From assembly GCA_025350985.1 (NCBI GenBank), contig JANXWU010000026.1, positions 1 through 7,564 on the forward strand: a stretch of DNA of 7,564 nucleotides. Direction: 5' to 3'. Numbering within the stretch: the first letter of the stretch is position 1; each line of letters begins with the position of its first letter. Below the pieces are notes generated by a model, which had not been told where the DNA came from, did no database searches, and saw nothing but the letters and a program-made list of their open reading frames with translations. The stretch is from Spartobacteria bacterium. GTDB taxonomy: Bacteria; Verrucomicrobiota; Verrucomicrobiia; Chthoniobacterales; Chthoniobacteraceae. This document shows positions 1 through 6,382 of this stretch, one piece after another. The position numbers and the translations under genes are program-made.

Positions 1-1383
1 GAACCGACCGCCGCCGCGCTCGCGTACGGCCTCGACAAGCTGAGCGAGAAATCAAAAATCGCCGTCTTCGATCTTGGGGGCGGGACGTTCGACATTTCGA
101 TGTTGGAGTTGAGCGGCGGCGTTTTCCAAGTGCTCGCGACGAATGGAAACACGCGCCTCGGCGGCGACGACATCGACGCGGCGCTGTTGGATTATCTGGG
201 GAGCGCACGCGCCTCGCGTGCTGGTTTGGGCGCCTCGCCCAAACAATCTTTCGGCGACGCGGCCCCGGAAAAAGTTCGCGAAGGCGAGGCGACTTCGCCA
301 GCACGCGAGGCGCGTGCGCTCCCCAGACTGCGCGAGGCGGCGATCGAAGCGAAGCACCGGCTTTCCTCGGAAACGGAAGCGCGGATTGAGCTTCCGTTTT
401 TCGAGGGCGAAAAAAATTTGTCGCTCTTGCTCACGCGCGCGGAGTTGGAAAAAATCGCGCGACCGATTGTCGAAAAAACGCGCGCGCATTGTGTGCGAGC
501 GCTCGCCGATGCAAAACTTACACCGGAGAATCTCAGCGAGATCATTCTCGTCGGCGGGCAGACGCGGATGCCGCTCGTCCGCGAGTTGGTGCGCGAGATT
601 TTCCAACGCGAGCCGAACACCTCGCAAAACCCCGACGAAGCCGTCGCCATCGGCGCGACGATTCAGGCCGGTATCCTGAGCGGCGCGGTGCGAAACATGG
701 TGCTGCTCGATGTGACGCCGCTGTCGCTGGGGATCGAGACGTTTGGCGGGTTGATGAACGTGATCATCCCGCGCAACTCCACGATCCCGTGCAAGGCTGG
801 CGAGATGTTTACGAACGCGATGGCGGGACAGCGGGCGATGGCGATCGGCGTGCTGCAAGGCGAGCGGGAGATGGCGCGCGACAACTGGGCGCTCGGGAAA
901 TTCGAGATCGAATTCGAGCCGTCGCCGAAAGGTCAGGCGCGGGTGGGCGTGCAATTCGAGATCGACGCGAACGGCATTCTGCGCGTGCTCGCGCGCGACA
1001 CGAAGACCGGCTCGGAGAAAATCGTGGACATCAAAAGCGCGGTCGATGTGAGCGATGAGGCGGTGGAGAAAATGCTCGCCGAATCGCTCGACCATGCGTT
1101 CGAGGACATGGGCGAGCGCGTGTTCACGGAGGCGAAATTGAAAGCGGACGAAATGCTGCCGGCGGTCCGAAACGCGCTCGCGCTCGTCGGAGAGCAAGTC
1201 AGCGCGGCCGACCACGCTGCCATCGCCACCAGCATGGAGGAAGTGGAAAAGGCCGTGGCCGCGGGCGAGACGCAGCGTTTGCAAAAAGCCAGCACCGCGC
1301 TCGATACCGCCACGCAGCAACTCGCCACGCTCGTCCTCGAGCGGGCGATGGAGGAGGCGCTGCGGCGACAGGGCGTGGTGTAA
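1..1383 (+). CDS. Hsp70-family molecular chaperone (HscA/DnaK type), 5' end cut off by the window
   Basis: This is the C-terminal 460 residues of an ATP-dependent cytosolic chaperone that binds and releases unfolded or client polypeptides. Visible Hsp70 landmarks, in order, are [10 protein letters not shown] (residues 1-10), the nucleotide-binding motif [10 protein letters not shown] (22-31), LGGDD before the first variable stretch, [11 protein letters not shown] (181-191), and the interdomain linker [11 protein letters not shown] (about 234-244). The substrate-binding domain follows (GQRAM...LQGERE), then a helical lid. The lid (SLDHAFEDM) and the short tail, with no DnaK-type acidic EEVD-like end, resemble HscA, the iron-sulfur assembly Hsp70, more than DnaK. 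No iron-sulfur genes are in view, so the subfamily is uncertain. The normal loop after GGDD is replaced by a 133-bp palindromic element read through in frame (residues about 65-109). The reading frame is otherwise intact. The start codon lies outside the window. Confidence 0.93.
   Translation, partial: EPTAAALAYGLDKLSEKSKIAVFDLGGGTFDISMLELSGGVFQVLATNGNTRLGGDDIDAALLDYLGSARASRAGLGASPKQSFGDAAPEKVREGEATSPAREARALPRLREAAIEAKHRLSSETEARIELPFFEGEKNLSLLLTRAELEKIARPIVEKTRAHCVRALADAKLTPENLSEIILVGGQTRMPLVRELVREIFQREPNTSQNPDEAVAIGATIQAGILSGAVRNMVLLDVTPLSLGIETFGGLMNVIIPRNSTIPCKAGEMFTNAMAGQRAMAIGVLQGEREMARDNWALGKFEIEFEPSPKGQARVGVQFEIDANGILRVLARDTKTGSEKIVDIKSAVDVSDEAVEKMLAESLDHAFEDMGERVFTEAKLKADEMLPAVRNALALVGEQVSAADHAAIATSMEEVEKAVAAGETQRLQKASTALDTATQQLATLVLERAMEEALRRQGVV
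195..327. mobile_element. Palindromic repeat element (REP/MITE-like) inside the Hsp70 gene, in frame
   Basis: A perfect 30-bp inverted repeat pairs 195-224 with 298-327 (outer ends TCTGGGGAGCGCACGC and its complement). Inside it, TTTGGGCG (225-232) and CGCCCAAA (236-243) form an 8-bp hairpin with a 3-base loop, and GCGAAG (278-283) pairs with CTTCGC (293-298). Alternatively GCCTCGCC (232-239) can pair with GGCGAGGC (283-290), giving one long imperfect palindrome. The element has no stop codon in the Hsp70 frame and encodes an Arg/Ala-rich peptide beginning GSARASRAG and ending EARALPR. E. coli HscA has about 17 residues between the DYI and LLDAA motifs flanking this position; here there are about 43. 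It has the form of a non-autonomous palindromic element, comparable in behaviour to the Rickettsia palindromic elements found within protein genes. No transposase is present and no clear target duplication is visible. Confidence 0.8.
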
Positions 1384-1428
1384 AATATTCCTTTTTCCTT
1401 TCCCCCTCTCTTCCTCCATCGTGTCGGC

Positions 1429-1824
1429 ATGGAAATCGTCAAACAACTCTCGGTTTTTCTCACCAACAAACCCGGCACCCTCGCCGCCGTCTGCGACGAA
1501 CTCGCCGCCGCGGACATCAACATTTACGCCCTGACCATCTCGGACACGGTCGATCACGCGATTGTGCGCATGGTCGTCAGCGACACGCAAAAAGCGCTGC
1601 ATCTCTTCGGCGAACGCGGCGTCGTGGCCGTGGACAACAACGTCCTGATGATCGAAAACGACAATCAGCCGGGGAGCCTCGGGCGCATCGCCAAGCGGCT
1701 CGCGAAGGCGAAGATCAACATCGAGTACGCCTATCTCGCCACCAGTCCACGCTCGAAAAAAGGGCTGCTGATCCTGCGCGCCAGCCACACGAAAAGAGCG
1801 CTGCATGTTCTGAAGAAAAGTTGA
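1429..1824 (+). CDS. Tandem ACT-domain protein
   Basis: This 131-residue protein is made almost wholly of two ACT domains, the small fold that binds amino acids and similar ligands in regulatory proteins. The first spans about residues 1-65 and carries the typical turn NKPGTLAAV followed by a helix and INIYAL. The second, about 68-131, carries NQPGSLGRIAKRLAKAKINIEYAY. No catalytic domain is attached, so it is probably a stand-alone sensor or a regulatory partner, perhaps in amino-acid metabolism; the ligand cannot be told from sequence. It starts 45 bases after the Hsp70 stop in the same direction, so co-transcription is possible. The ATG at 1429 directly precedes the first beta strand (EIVKQLSVFL). 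There is no strong ribosome-binding site; the upstream stretch is pyrimidine-rich. Confidence 0.9.
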   Translation: MEIVKQLSVFLTNKPGTLAAVCDELAAADINIYALTISDTVDHAIVRMVVSDTQKALHLFGERGVVAVDNNVLMIENDNQPGSLGRIAKRLAKAKINIEYAYLATSPRSKKGLLILRASHTKRALHVLKKS

Positions 1825-2009
1825 ACGAGCCCGCCGAAGGCATGGCGGATTTCGGAGGGAAGCGCCCCGTCGCATCCGGTTGAGGCAACGCGGCAGCCGT
1901 CCGGGGCGAGGGGTGCCTGCTGTTACAATTCTGTTGCGTAAAAGATTTGCCTTTTCGCAAAGCGGTGCAATCCCTAGCCTCGCTCGTCACAAAAAATCAA
2001 CAGGGCAAT
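1825..2009. other. Intergenic region before the DUF4912 gene, with weak hairpin and -10-like sequence
   Basis: No gene is seen here. CGCCCCG (1863-1869) can pair with CGGGGCG (1902-1908) around an inner GTTG-AGG-CAAC hairpin. This might be a terminator for the ACT gene, although no T-run follows. TACAAT at 1924-1929 resembles a -10 box but has no convincing -35 box at 16-18 bases. An in-frame TTG at 1947 would lengthen the DUF4912 protein by 21 residues, but the ATG at 2010 looks more likely. Confidence 0.4.
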
Positions 2010-3389
2010 ATGGCAAAATCTGAATCAGGGAAATCCAAGGGAGGAAATCCGCCGAAAACAACCGGCGCTTTCCAAGTGTCTTCCGAACCGGTCGTGCATG
2101 GCCGGCTGGAGGAGGACGCGCATAAATTTGAAACCACGCGCGTCGGCACACCGCAGCCGGCGTATGAGGACCTCGGCGAGCTGCCGCAGAGCTACGGCGA
2201 GGACGTGCTGTATCTCGTGGCGCGCGATCCGCACTGGCTCTTCAGCTATTGGGATGTCGATTGGTCGCGCTTCCAAGCCTCGATCATGCGCGACGGCGAG
2301 CGGCGGGTTTTTCTGAAAGTGTCGTGTGGCGAGACCGAGGAGACGCTGGTCGAAATTCATCCCGAAGCGCGCAACTGGTACGTGCCCGCGCAGAAAACCA
2401 ACGCCTTTTACCGAGCCCAGCTTGGCTATTTCGCCAGCGACGGCTCGTGGCAGGACATCGTCCAGTCGAACAACGCGCTCACGCCCTCCGACACCCTCGC
2501 CGCGGACAGCGAGGCGTCGTTCGCCACCATCCCGATGCACCTGAGCTTTCAGCGTTTGGTGGAAATGCTTCACACCCAGATGGCCCCCGGCGAGGGCATC
2601 GCGGCGGCGCTCGCCCGCTTGCAATCCGCCGGCAGCCAGATCGCCTTCGCGCTCGGAGCCGTGCCGCACTGGAGCGACGAACAGCGCCGCATCGCCGCCG
2701 CCCTGCTCGGCCAGCAGCTCGAAGACTCCGCGTTTTCCTCCGCCGATATCGAATCGCTGCTGCGCCGGGAGCTTCAGCAAAAGTTGCAATCCCTCGGCGG
2801 CAGCGAAGTCGTCGCGCAAGGCGATTTCGCGGCGGGCCTCACCAGTTTGTTCAGCGGCATCGGCGCGTGGAAAGCCGACGTCGGCAGTTTGTTCAGCGCC
2901 ATCGGCGGCATCTGGCGGCAGGAACTCACCAGCTTGTTTGGCGCGATCACGGCCTTCGGTTCGGCGGGCGCCTTCGGCTCCGCGGGCGTGTGGGGGCCGG
3001 GCGCGAGCAGCCTCTCGAGCGCGTTTTGGGGGCCGCTGGCCTCGAGCCTTTCCAGCGCCACCGGCGCGAGCTGGAGCGCGCAGCCTTTCGGCCAAGAGCG
3101 CGAATTTTTCATGCACGTCAACGCCGAGGTCATCTTCTACGGCGGCACGCATCCCGACGCGAAAGTGTGGATTGCCGGCCAGGAAGTGAAGCTGAACCCG
3201 GACGGCTCGTTCCGTTACCACTTCAAATTCCCCGACGCCGACCACGAAATCCCGATCGTCGCGCAATCGCCCGATGGCGTCGAGCAGCGCTCGGCCACCC
3301 TCCGGCTGGACCGCGCCACCACGCGCCAGGGCGATGTGGGCGCGACCGCGCAGCCCGCGCACCTCGGCGATCCGATGGGGAAAAAATAG
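2010..3389 (+). CDS. DUF4912 domain-containing protein
   Basis: This is a 459-residue protein of unknown function with no signal peptide or membrane segment. A hydrophilic Lys/Gly-rich N-terminus leads into the DUF4912 domain, recognisable by YGEDVLYLVARDPHWLFSYWDV at about residues 62-83 and extending to about residue 160. A helical region follows. From about residue 277 comes a low-complexity stretch of 14-15-residue repeats (LTSLFSGIGAWKAD, VGSLFSAIGGIWRQE, LTSLFGAIT), then a Gly/Ala/Ser/Trp-rich segment. From about residue 365 there is a beta-rich domain (FFMHVNAEVIFYGGTHPDAKVWIAG...). This layout fits verrucomicrobial DUF4912 proteins, which I recall lying beside GH57-type glucan-branching enzymes. 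No such gene follows here. The start at 2010 is preferred over the in-frame TTG at 1947 because MAKSESGKS is a more plausible N-terminus. Confidence 0.85.
   Translation: MAKSESGKSKGGNPPKTTGAFQVSSEPVVHGRLEEDAHKFETTRVGTPQPAYEDLGELPQSYGEDVLYLVARDPHWLFSYWDVDWSRFQASIMRDGERRVFLKVSCGETEETLVEIHPEARNWYVPAQKTNAFYRAQLGYFASDGSWQDIVQSNNALTPSDTLAADSEASFATIPMHLSFQRLVEMLHTQMAPGEGIAAALARLQSAGSQIAFALGAVPHWSDEQRRIAAALLGQQLEDSAFSSADIESLLRRELQQKLQSLGGSEVVAQGDFAAGLTSLFSGIGAWKADVGSLFSAIGGIWRQELTSLFGAITAFGSAGAFGSAGVWGPGASSLSSAFWGPLASSLSSATGASWSAQPFGQEREFFMHVNAEVIFYGGTHPDAKVWIAGQEVKLNPDGSFRYHFKFPDADHEIPIVAQSPDGVEQRSATLRLDRATTRQGDVGATAQPAHLGDPMGKK
2836..2970 (+). repeat. Internal 42-45-bp coding repeats in the DUF4912 gene
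   Basis: CAGTTTGTTCAGCG begins at 2843 and recurs at 2885, with a diverged third copy, CAGCTTGTTTGGCG, at 2930. The spacings of 42 and 45 bases keep frame and give about three 14-15-residue units with the core (T/G)SLF(S/G)xI. The unit looks amphipathic and could form stacked helices. It bridges the DUF4912 part and the C-terminal beta domain. Confidence 0.6.
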
Positions 3390-3395
3390 GTCGCT

Positions 3396-3437
3396 CGGAG
3401 GCAGCCTCCGCCAGCCGTGTTTGCACCGACACGGTGC
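3396..3437 (+). terminator. Two tandem hairpins just after the DUF4912 stop (possible terminator)
   Basis: CGGAGG (3396-3401) pairs with CCTCCG (3405-3410) around a 3-base loop, starting 7 bases after the stop codon. GCACCG (3423-3428) pairs with CGGTGC (3432-3437), also around a 3-base loop. Both are short, GC-rich and perfect. Neither is followed by a T-run, so intrinsic termination is possible but not shown. Confidence 0.35.
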
Positions 3438-3549
3438 GCCGATTGCAGTCGCCGTCACGCACGGACCGGCTCACGGCACAATCTCCAAGTGCAGCGGCGG
3501 CGTGCTGAACGTGGTCGCACTCGTGCCCTCCGGCGTCACCCCTCGTCCA
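3438..3549. other. Spacer between the hairpins and the minisatellite, no supported gene
   Basis: Open frames cross this stretch on both strands, but none has a credible start and family match. The minus-strand frame ends in TPEGTSATTFSTPPLHLEIVP followed by a stop at 3471, which could be the tail of a decayed protein. The same bases read on the plus strand give VAVTHGPAHGTIS. Neither is enough to call a pseudogene. Confidence 0.3.
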
Positions 3550-4031
3550 ATGGGTAAAAACGCCGCGTTTCTGGGAAAACGGGGTGTGGCAGGGGGTAAA
3601 AGCATCGACCGTTTGCCGCATCGGATGAAGCTTATGCCACAAACCCCAAGGCATTTGCCGCAAACCCTCAAGCTTTTGCGGGAAACTATTAGTCCCCCGC
3701 CGGAAACGATTCGCTCCCACTGGCGGACGCCCGAGCTTTTGCCGCAAACGCTTGAGCTTTTCCGGCGGACCCTTTGGTTCTGGCGCAAACACTCAAGCTT
3801 TCCCGGCAAACGCTTTAGCTTTTGCGGCGGATGCTTCATCCTTTTCGGCAAACCTTTGAGTCCACCGGCAAACGCTCAATAGTTTCCGCCAACCGCTCAA
3901 TGGTTCCCGGCAGATCCTTTGGTTCCGCAGCAAACGCTTAATCCTTTTCGGCATGGGCAGAAGGGGTTCCGGCATGGGATTGGGCGTTTTTCTTGGGGAA
4001 ATGGGCGTTTTATTGGGCGGAATGAGCGACT
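3550..4031. repeat. Degenerate 20-21-bp tandem repeat (minisatellite), about 20 units
   Basis: From 3615 onward the sequence divides into about 20 consecutive units of 21 bases, with a few of 20, of consensus close to CCGGCAAACGCTTNAGCTTTT. Good copies are at 3657-3677, 3741-3761, 3782-3802 and 3803-3823. Less regular units reach back to about 3550. The last units (from about 3948) turn G-rich (GGCATGGG, GGGCGTTT). Because 21 is a multiple of 3, long frames stay open on both strands and spell heptad-like peptides such as LPQTLEL. The 20-base units (for example 3762-3781, 3866-3885 and 3907-3926) shift frame, which argues against a conserved protein. The array ends just before the promoter-like sequence of the FN3 gene. 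Confidence 0.85.
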
Positions 4032-4049
4032 TCAGCCATAAATCAATGC

Positions 4050-4078
4050 TTGACGGACTTTTGCAGGGATTTTATTTC
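4050..4078 (+). promoter_or_regulatory. Candidate sigma70-type promoter for the FN3 protein gene
   Basis: TTGACG (4050-4055) matches the -35 consensus at five of six positions. Seventeen bases later TATTTC (4073-4078), in a T-rich stretch, is a weak -10 box. Transcription would begin near 4085, leaving a leader of about 20 bases before the ATG at 4107. The site directly follows the end of the minisatellite. Confidence 0.4.
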
Positions 4079-4106
4079 CTCGGCAAAACCCCAACCCCAC
4101 CCACCC

Positions 4107-4739
4107 ATGAGCAATACCAAAGCAACCATTGACTTCAGCGGCTACCCCGCTGCGGACCTCGCCCCAGCCGCCCAGAACATCGTGGACAGCCTGTTCGGCA
4201 ACGCCTTCTTCCCGACCCCGCCCTTCGTGCAGGGCACGCTGCAAAACAAGGTGACGGAATTCCTCGTCAAGCTCGCGGACAAAGCCAGCCGCGCCACTGC
4301 GGATATCATCGCCTTCAACATCTTCCGGCACGAACTGGAGGTGATGCTCGCCGAACTCGGCAGCTACGTGAACAACGTGGCCGCGGGCCGGCTGGAAGTC
4401 GTGCAGGCCAGCGGCTTCCCTTACTACGATACCGCGCATCCCGCGAACTATGCCGCGCCCGCCGCGCCCACCAGCGTCGTCCTGCGCCACGGGGATGTTC
4501 CCGGCTCCATCGTCGCCCGCTACCGTCCGCCCCGCGCCAACAGCATCAACGAGGTGCAGGTCTGCACCGGGGACCCGAATGTGGAGGCCAACTGGGCGCA
4601 CGGCGGGCTGTTCAGCGGCGGGAAGGCGACCCTCAGCGGCCTGGCCATCGGCACGACCATCTGGATCCGCATCCGCACCGTCGGCCTCAAAGGCGTGATG
4701 GGCAACTGGAGCGACCCTGCCAAGATCGTCGTGATCTAG
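4107..4739 (+). CDS. Small protein with C-terminal fibronectin type III domain
   Basis: This 210-residue protein has no signal peptide or membrane segment. The N-terminal part (residues 1 to about 110, beginning MSNTKATIDFSGYPAADL) is helical and of unknown function. It resembles a family I associate with Verrucomicrobiota, where similar small proteins occur in several copies. From about residue 115 (APAAPTSVVLRHG) to the end is a fibronectin-III-like beta sandwich, with a typical late strand IWIRIRTVGLKGVMGNWSDPAKIVV. FN3 domains usually mediate protein or carbohydrate contacts; the partner is unknown. The ATG at 4107 is chosen over an in-frame TTG at 4050 because that TTG lies inside the -35-like box and the sequence between lacks domain character. 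The gene follows directly on the 21-bp repeat array, an arrangement that may be a recurring module. Confidence 0.8.
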   Translation: MSNTKATIDFSGYPAADLAPAAQNIVDSLFGNAFFPTPPFVQGTLQNKVTEFLVKLADKASRATADIIAFNIFRHELEVMLAELGSYVNNVAAGRLEVVQASGFPYYDTAHPANYAAPAAPTSVVLRHGDVPGSIVARYRPPRANSINEVQVCTGDPNVEANWAHGGLFSGGKATLSGLAIGTTIWIRIRTVGLKGVMGNWSDPAKIVVI

Positions 4740-4999
4740 GGCGAGGCTGCGCTTGGACTAATGAGATGGTAGGCGTCGCTGCACACACGAAGCTTCGCGC
4801 GGCCTCTGATACTCTGCGAGATAAGTTAAAAAGGCGGGGAGCCGATCGAACGAACAAGGTCATTCCCTCTGCACCCGCACAAGGAGTGCCTTCAGGCGTC
4901 TGCGGCTTCCCCGGATTTATCAACCCCCATTCCCAACCCCCAAAGCTCTGGTTGGCAACTCTCATCGCGTTTTAAGATACAAGGCGTTGCTCGCACACG
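4740..4999. other. Intergenic region at the GC-rich to less GC-rich transition
   Basis: No supported gene lies here; a 69-residue frame at 4766-4975 has no recognisable domain. Base composition becomes less GC-rich from here on. A 10-bp palindrome CGAAGCTTCG sits at 4788-4797. An imperfect direct repeat, AGGCGTCGCTGCACACACGA (4771-4790) and AGGCGTTGCTCGCACACGA (4982-5000), flanks the region. GGTAGGC at 4769-4775 differs by one base from the integron core GTTAGGC seen at 6315. A full attC site upstream of the next gene could not be found. Confidence 0.4.
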
Positions 5000-5722
5000 A
5001 TGAAACTCAGTGTTCTTGCCATTTTGCTTTTCGCGCTTTCCGCGACTGCCAAGGACGACAACACCCAACTCATTACCAAGGACATCGAATGGACGAAGCC
5101 CCTAAATCTGGCCGATTTTGGCGGCCCTCACATTGAGGTCTTTGTGCGTAGCCGCGAGATGACATTCGTTTCCGTTCAGACAGCGGACTATACGCAGATG
5201 GTTCCTATCGCTCGCACCAACATTCAATCTGTCGAGGTCAACAACTACACCAACACCGCCACCGTGTATGGAACTACCTCATCCGACCTTCAACCCACCA
5301 AACAAACCCGAGGCGTCAAAAAGGAAAGAGGCGTTTCCGGCCCCGGCGGTCGCAACGAAATGTATCTGCTCTTTCAAGAGCCGAAGACCGGCATCAAAGT
5401 CTATTTCCTCGACGCGATTTCTAGCATGAACCACGACACGCTTGTTGTGGCCGTTCCAAAGCCGGCACCACCGCCCAGCCTCCCTCAATCATTTCCAACC
5501 GCGCCACCCCCGCCTAGCACACCCACTCCGACCCCGCCGATTCCCAATAAACACGCTGAGGGACTTCCCATTTCACCGGAGCTTTTCGCTTGGTATGTCC
5601 GGCTACAACAGGAGCGTGAGTCACTCGACACCTCAAACCCCGAAGCAGTCGCGCTTTTCAATCGCCATGTAGCGGACTACCATGACGCCCTCAAAAAAGC
5701 CCGAGGCGGTCAACAGAAGTAA
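5000..5722 (+). CDS. Secreted hypothetical protein with proline-rich linker
   Basis: This 240-residue protein starts with a clear Sec-type signal peptide, MKLSVLAILLFALSATA, with likely cleavage before KDD (about residue 18), so it is exported. Residues about 20-150 look like a beta-rich globular domain (EVFVRSREMTFVSVQTADY, then a segment ending in MYLLFQEPKTGIKVYFLDAI). A strongly proline-rich linker follows (about 150-187, with PPP and TPTPTPP runs). The C-terminus is a charged helix (about 190-240). I do not recognise the family. The ATG at 5000 is fixed by the signal peptide, but no good ribosome-binding site precedes it. The 3' end overlaps the next gene by 41 bases. It probably belongs to the same cassette as that gene, upstream of the attC at 6069. 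Confidence 0.75.
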   Translation: MKLSVLAILLFALSATAKDDNTQLITKDIEWTKPLNLADFGGPHIEVFVRSREMTFVSVQTADYTQMVPIARTNIQSVEVNNYTNTATVYGTTSSDLQPTKQTRGVKKERGVSGPGGRNEMYLLFQEPKTGIKVYFLDAISSMNHDTLVVAVPKPAPPPSLPQSFPTAPPPPSTPTPTPPIPNKHAEGLPISPELFAWYVRLQQERESLDTSNPEAVALFNRHVADYHDALKKARGGQQK

Positions 5723-6041
5723 TCCCGAAGCAAGAGACTCTAACCCTATTAACGACTTTTCATCCAAAGCTCTCTTGCTGTGGGCGGCACTGAAACAGCA
5801 CGAGGCCACGCCAACCGATTGGAGACAAGGACTCTTGCACGGGATGTTCTGGCTCACCGACCAGCTTCTTACACGCACCGATGGGCGTCCAGAGCACGAT
5901 TACGAGCACCGTTACCTCAAGACGATTCAGCAGTATATCGAGACCGCATTCAAGCACCCCGAGCACAAGATTTCAGACATGGCCTTGGAGCTGTGTTCTC
6001 GTATTGTGTCCGGCATTCGTGACGACGGCGACCATGCGTAG
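5682..6041 (+). CDS. Small hypothetical protein, cassette-associated
   Basis: This 119-residue protein lacks a signal peptide and looks soluble and mostly helical (for example SSKALLLWAALKQHEAT and YLKTIQQYIETAFKHPEHK). No known domain is recognised. It begins inside the previous gene, overlapping it by 41 bases in another frame. That suggests translational coupling, or alternatively a later start; the next in-frame ATG (about 5842) would remove roughly the first 53 residues. It ends 27 bases before the attC core GCCTAAC at 6069, the usual position for the last gene of an integron cassette. Function unknown. Confidence 0.6.
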   Translation: MTPSKKPEAVNRSNPEARDSNPINDFSSKALLLWAALKQHEATPTDWRQGLLHGMFWLTDQLLTRTDGRPEHDYEHRYLKTIQQYIETAFKHPEHKISDMALELCSRIVSGIRDDGDHA

Positions 6042-6068
6042 CGCATTCTTTCTCCAATCGACCGCAAC

Positions 6069-6321
6069 GCCTAACGAGGCTGTCGAAAAAGTAAGTTGTG
6101 CGACCTTATCCGAAAAGCGACGCACAGAAATGCCCGCCAAGGCCCGTCTGATGCAGGTTCCACAGTGTGAACATTCCCCGAAAACCGAGACTTCATCAAA
6201 AATGGACTTATTCGACAGCCTCAACCATGCGATGCAGCTAATCGGCTCCGCACGTCACGGATGCTGCTTGCGCAGCCTCCGCGCCGCGCTCCGCCGATAG
6301 CTGATCTTGTTCTCGTTAGGC
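6069..6321 (+). other. Integron attC site, interrupted by an inserted element
   Basis: The left core site GCCTAAC (R'', 6069-6075) and right core GTTAGGC (R', 6315-6321) are perfect complements matching RYYYAAC and GTTRRRY. Taking out the 147-bp insert (6076-6222) and one 3-base AAC duplicate leaves a site of 103 bp, within the usual attC length range. Inside, GATGCAGCTAATCGGC (6231-6246) pairs with the GCCGATAGCTGATC segment ending at 6305. Two extra bases lie on the left side, which matches the extrahelical bases that orient attC recombination. A GC-rich stem region lies between. The crossover point would be between G6315 and T6316, so a new cassette begins at 6316. Confidence 0.75.
6076..6222. 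mobile_element. 147-bp MITE candidate inserted in the attC site
   Basis: Terminal inverted repeats GAGGCTGTCGAAAAAGT (6076-6092) and the complement of GAGGCTGTCGAATAAGT (6206-6222) agree at 16 of 17 positions. AAC directly precedes the left end (6073-6075) and directly follows the right end (6223-6225), consistent with a 3-bp target duplication. The interior holds no transposase; any frames through it are incidental. The ends resemble those of DDE-type insertion sequences, so it is probably a non-autonomous derivative moved by a transposase elsewhere. The parent family cannot be fixed from here. Confidence 0.65.
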
Positions 6322-6382
6322 GTCTTTCCGCTGCCCCGACTCCACAAGACAAAAGCCAGAGAAAAATAAAGAGAACCAAACC

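Noticed and set aside
52..1875. 607-residue open frame on the minus strand opposite the Hsp70 and ACT genes
   Set aside because: It is an antisense shadow of two clearly recognised genes in GC-rich DNA; its product is Arg/His-rich and matches no family.
2025..3458. 477-residue minus-strand frame opposite the DUF4912 gene
   Set aside because: It is the complement of a recognised coding region and shows no domain of its own.
3471..3851. Minus-strand frame through the minisatellite ending in TTFSTPPLHLEIVP
   Set aside because: The body is translated 21-bp repeat and open in many frames. The tail could be a protein remnant, but no homologous domain is visible.
3550..3882. Plus-strand repeat protein with LPQTLEL-like heptads
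   Set aside because: Twenty-base units break the heptad frame, there is no ribosome-binding site, and equal-quality frames exist on the other strand.
3615..4031. CRISPR array
   Set aside because: The units are contiguous and degenerate with no unique spacers and a period of only 20-21 bp.
4766..4975. 69-residue plus-strand frame between the FN3 and secreted-protein genes
   Set aside because: No recognisable domain, signal or ribosome-binding site; an overlapping minus-strand frame is equally open.
5881..6300. 139-residue plus-strand frame through the attC region
   Set aside because: It runs out of frame through the 5682-6041 gene, the inserted element and the attC structure, so it is very likely incidental.
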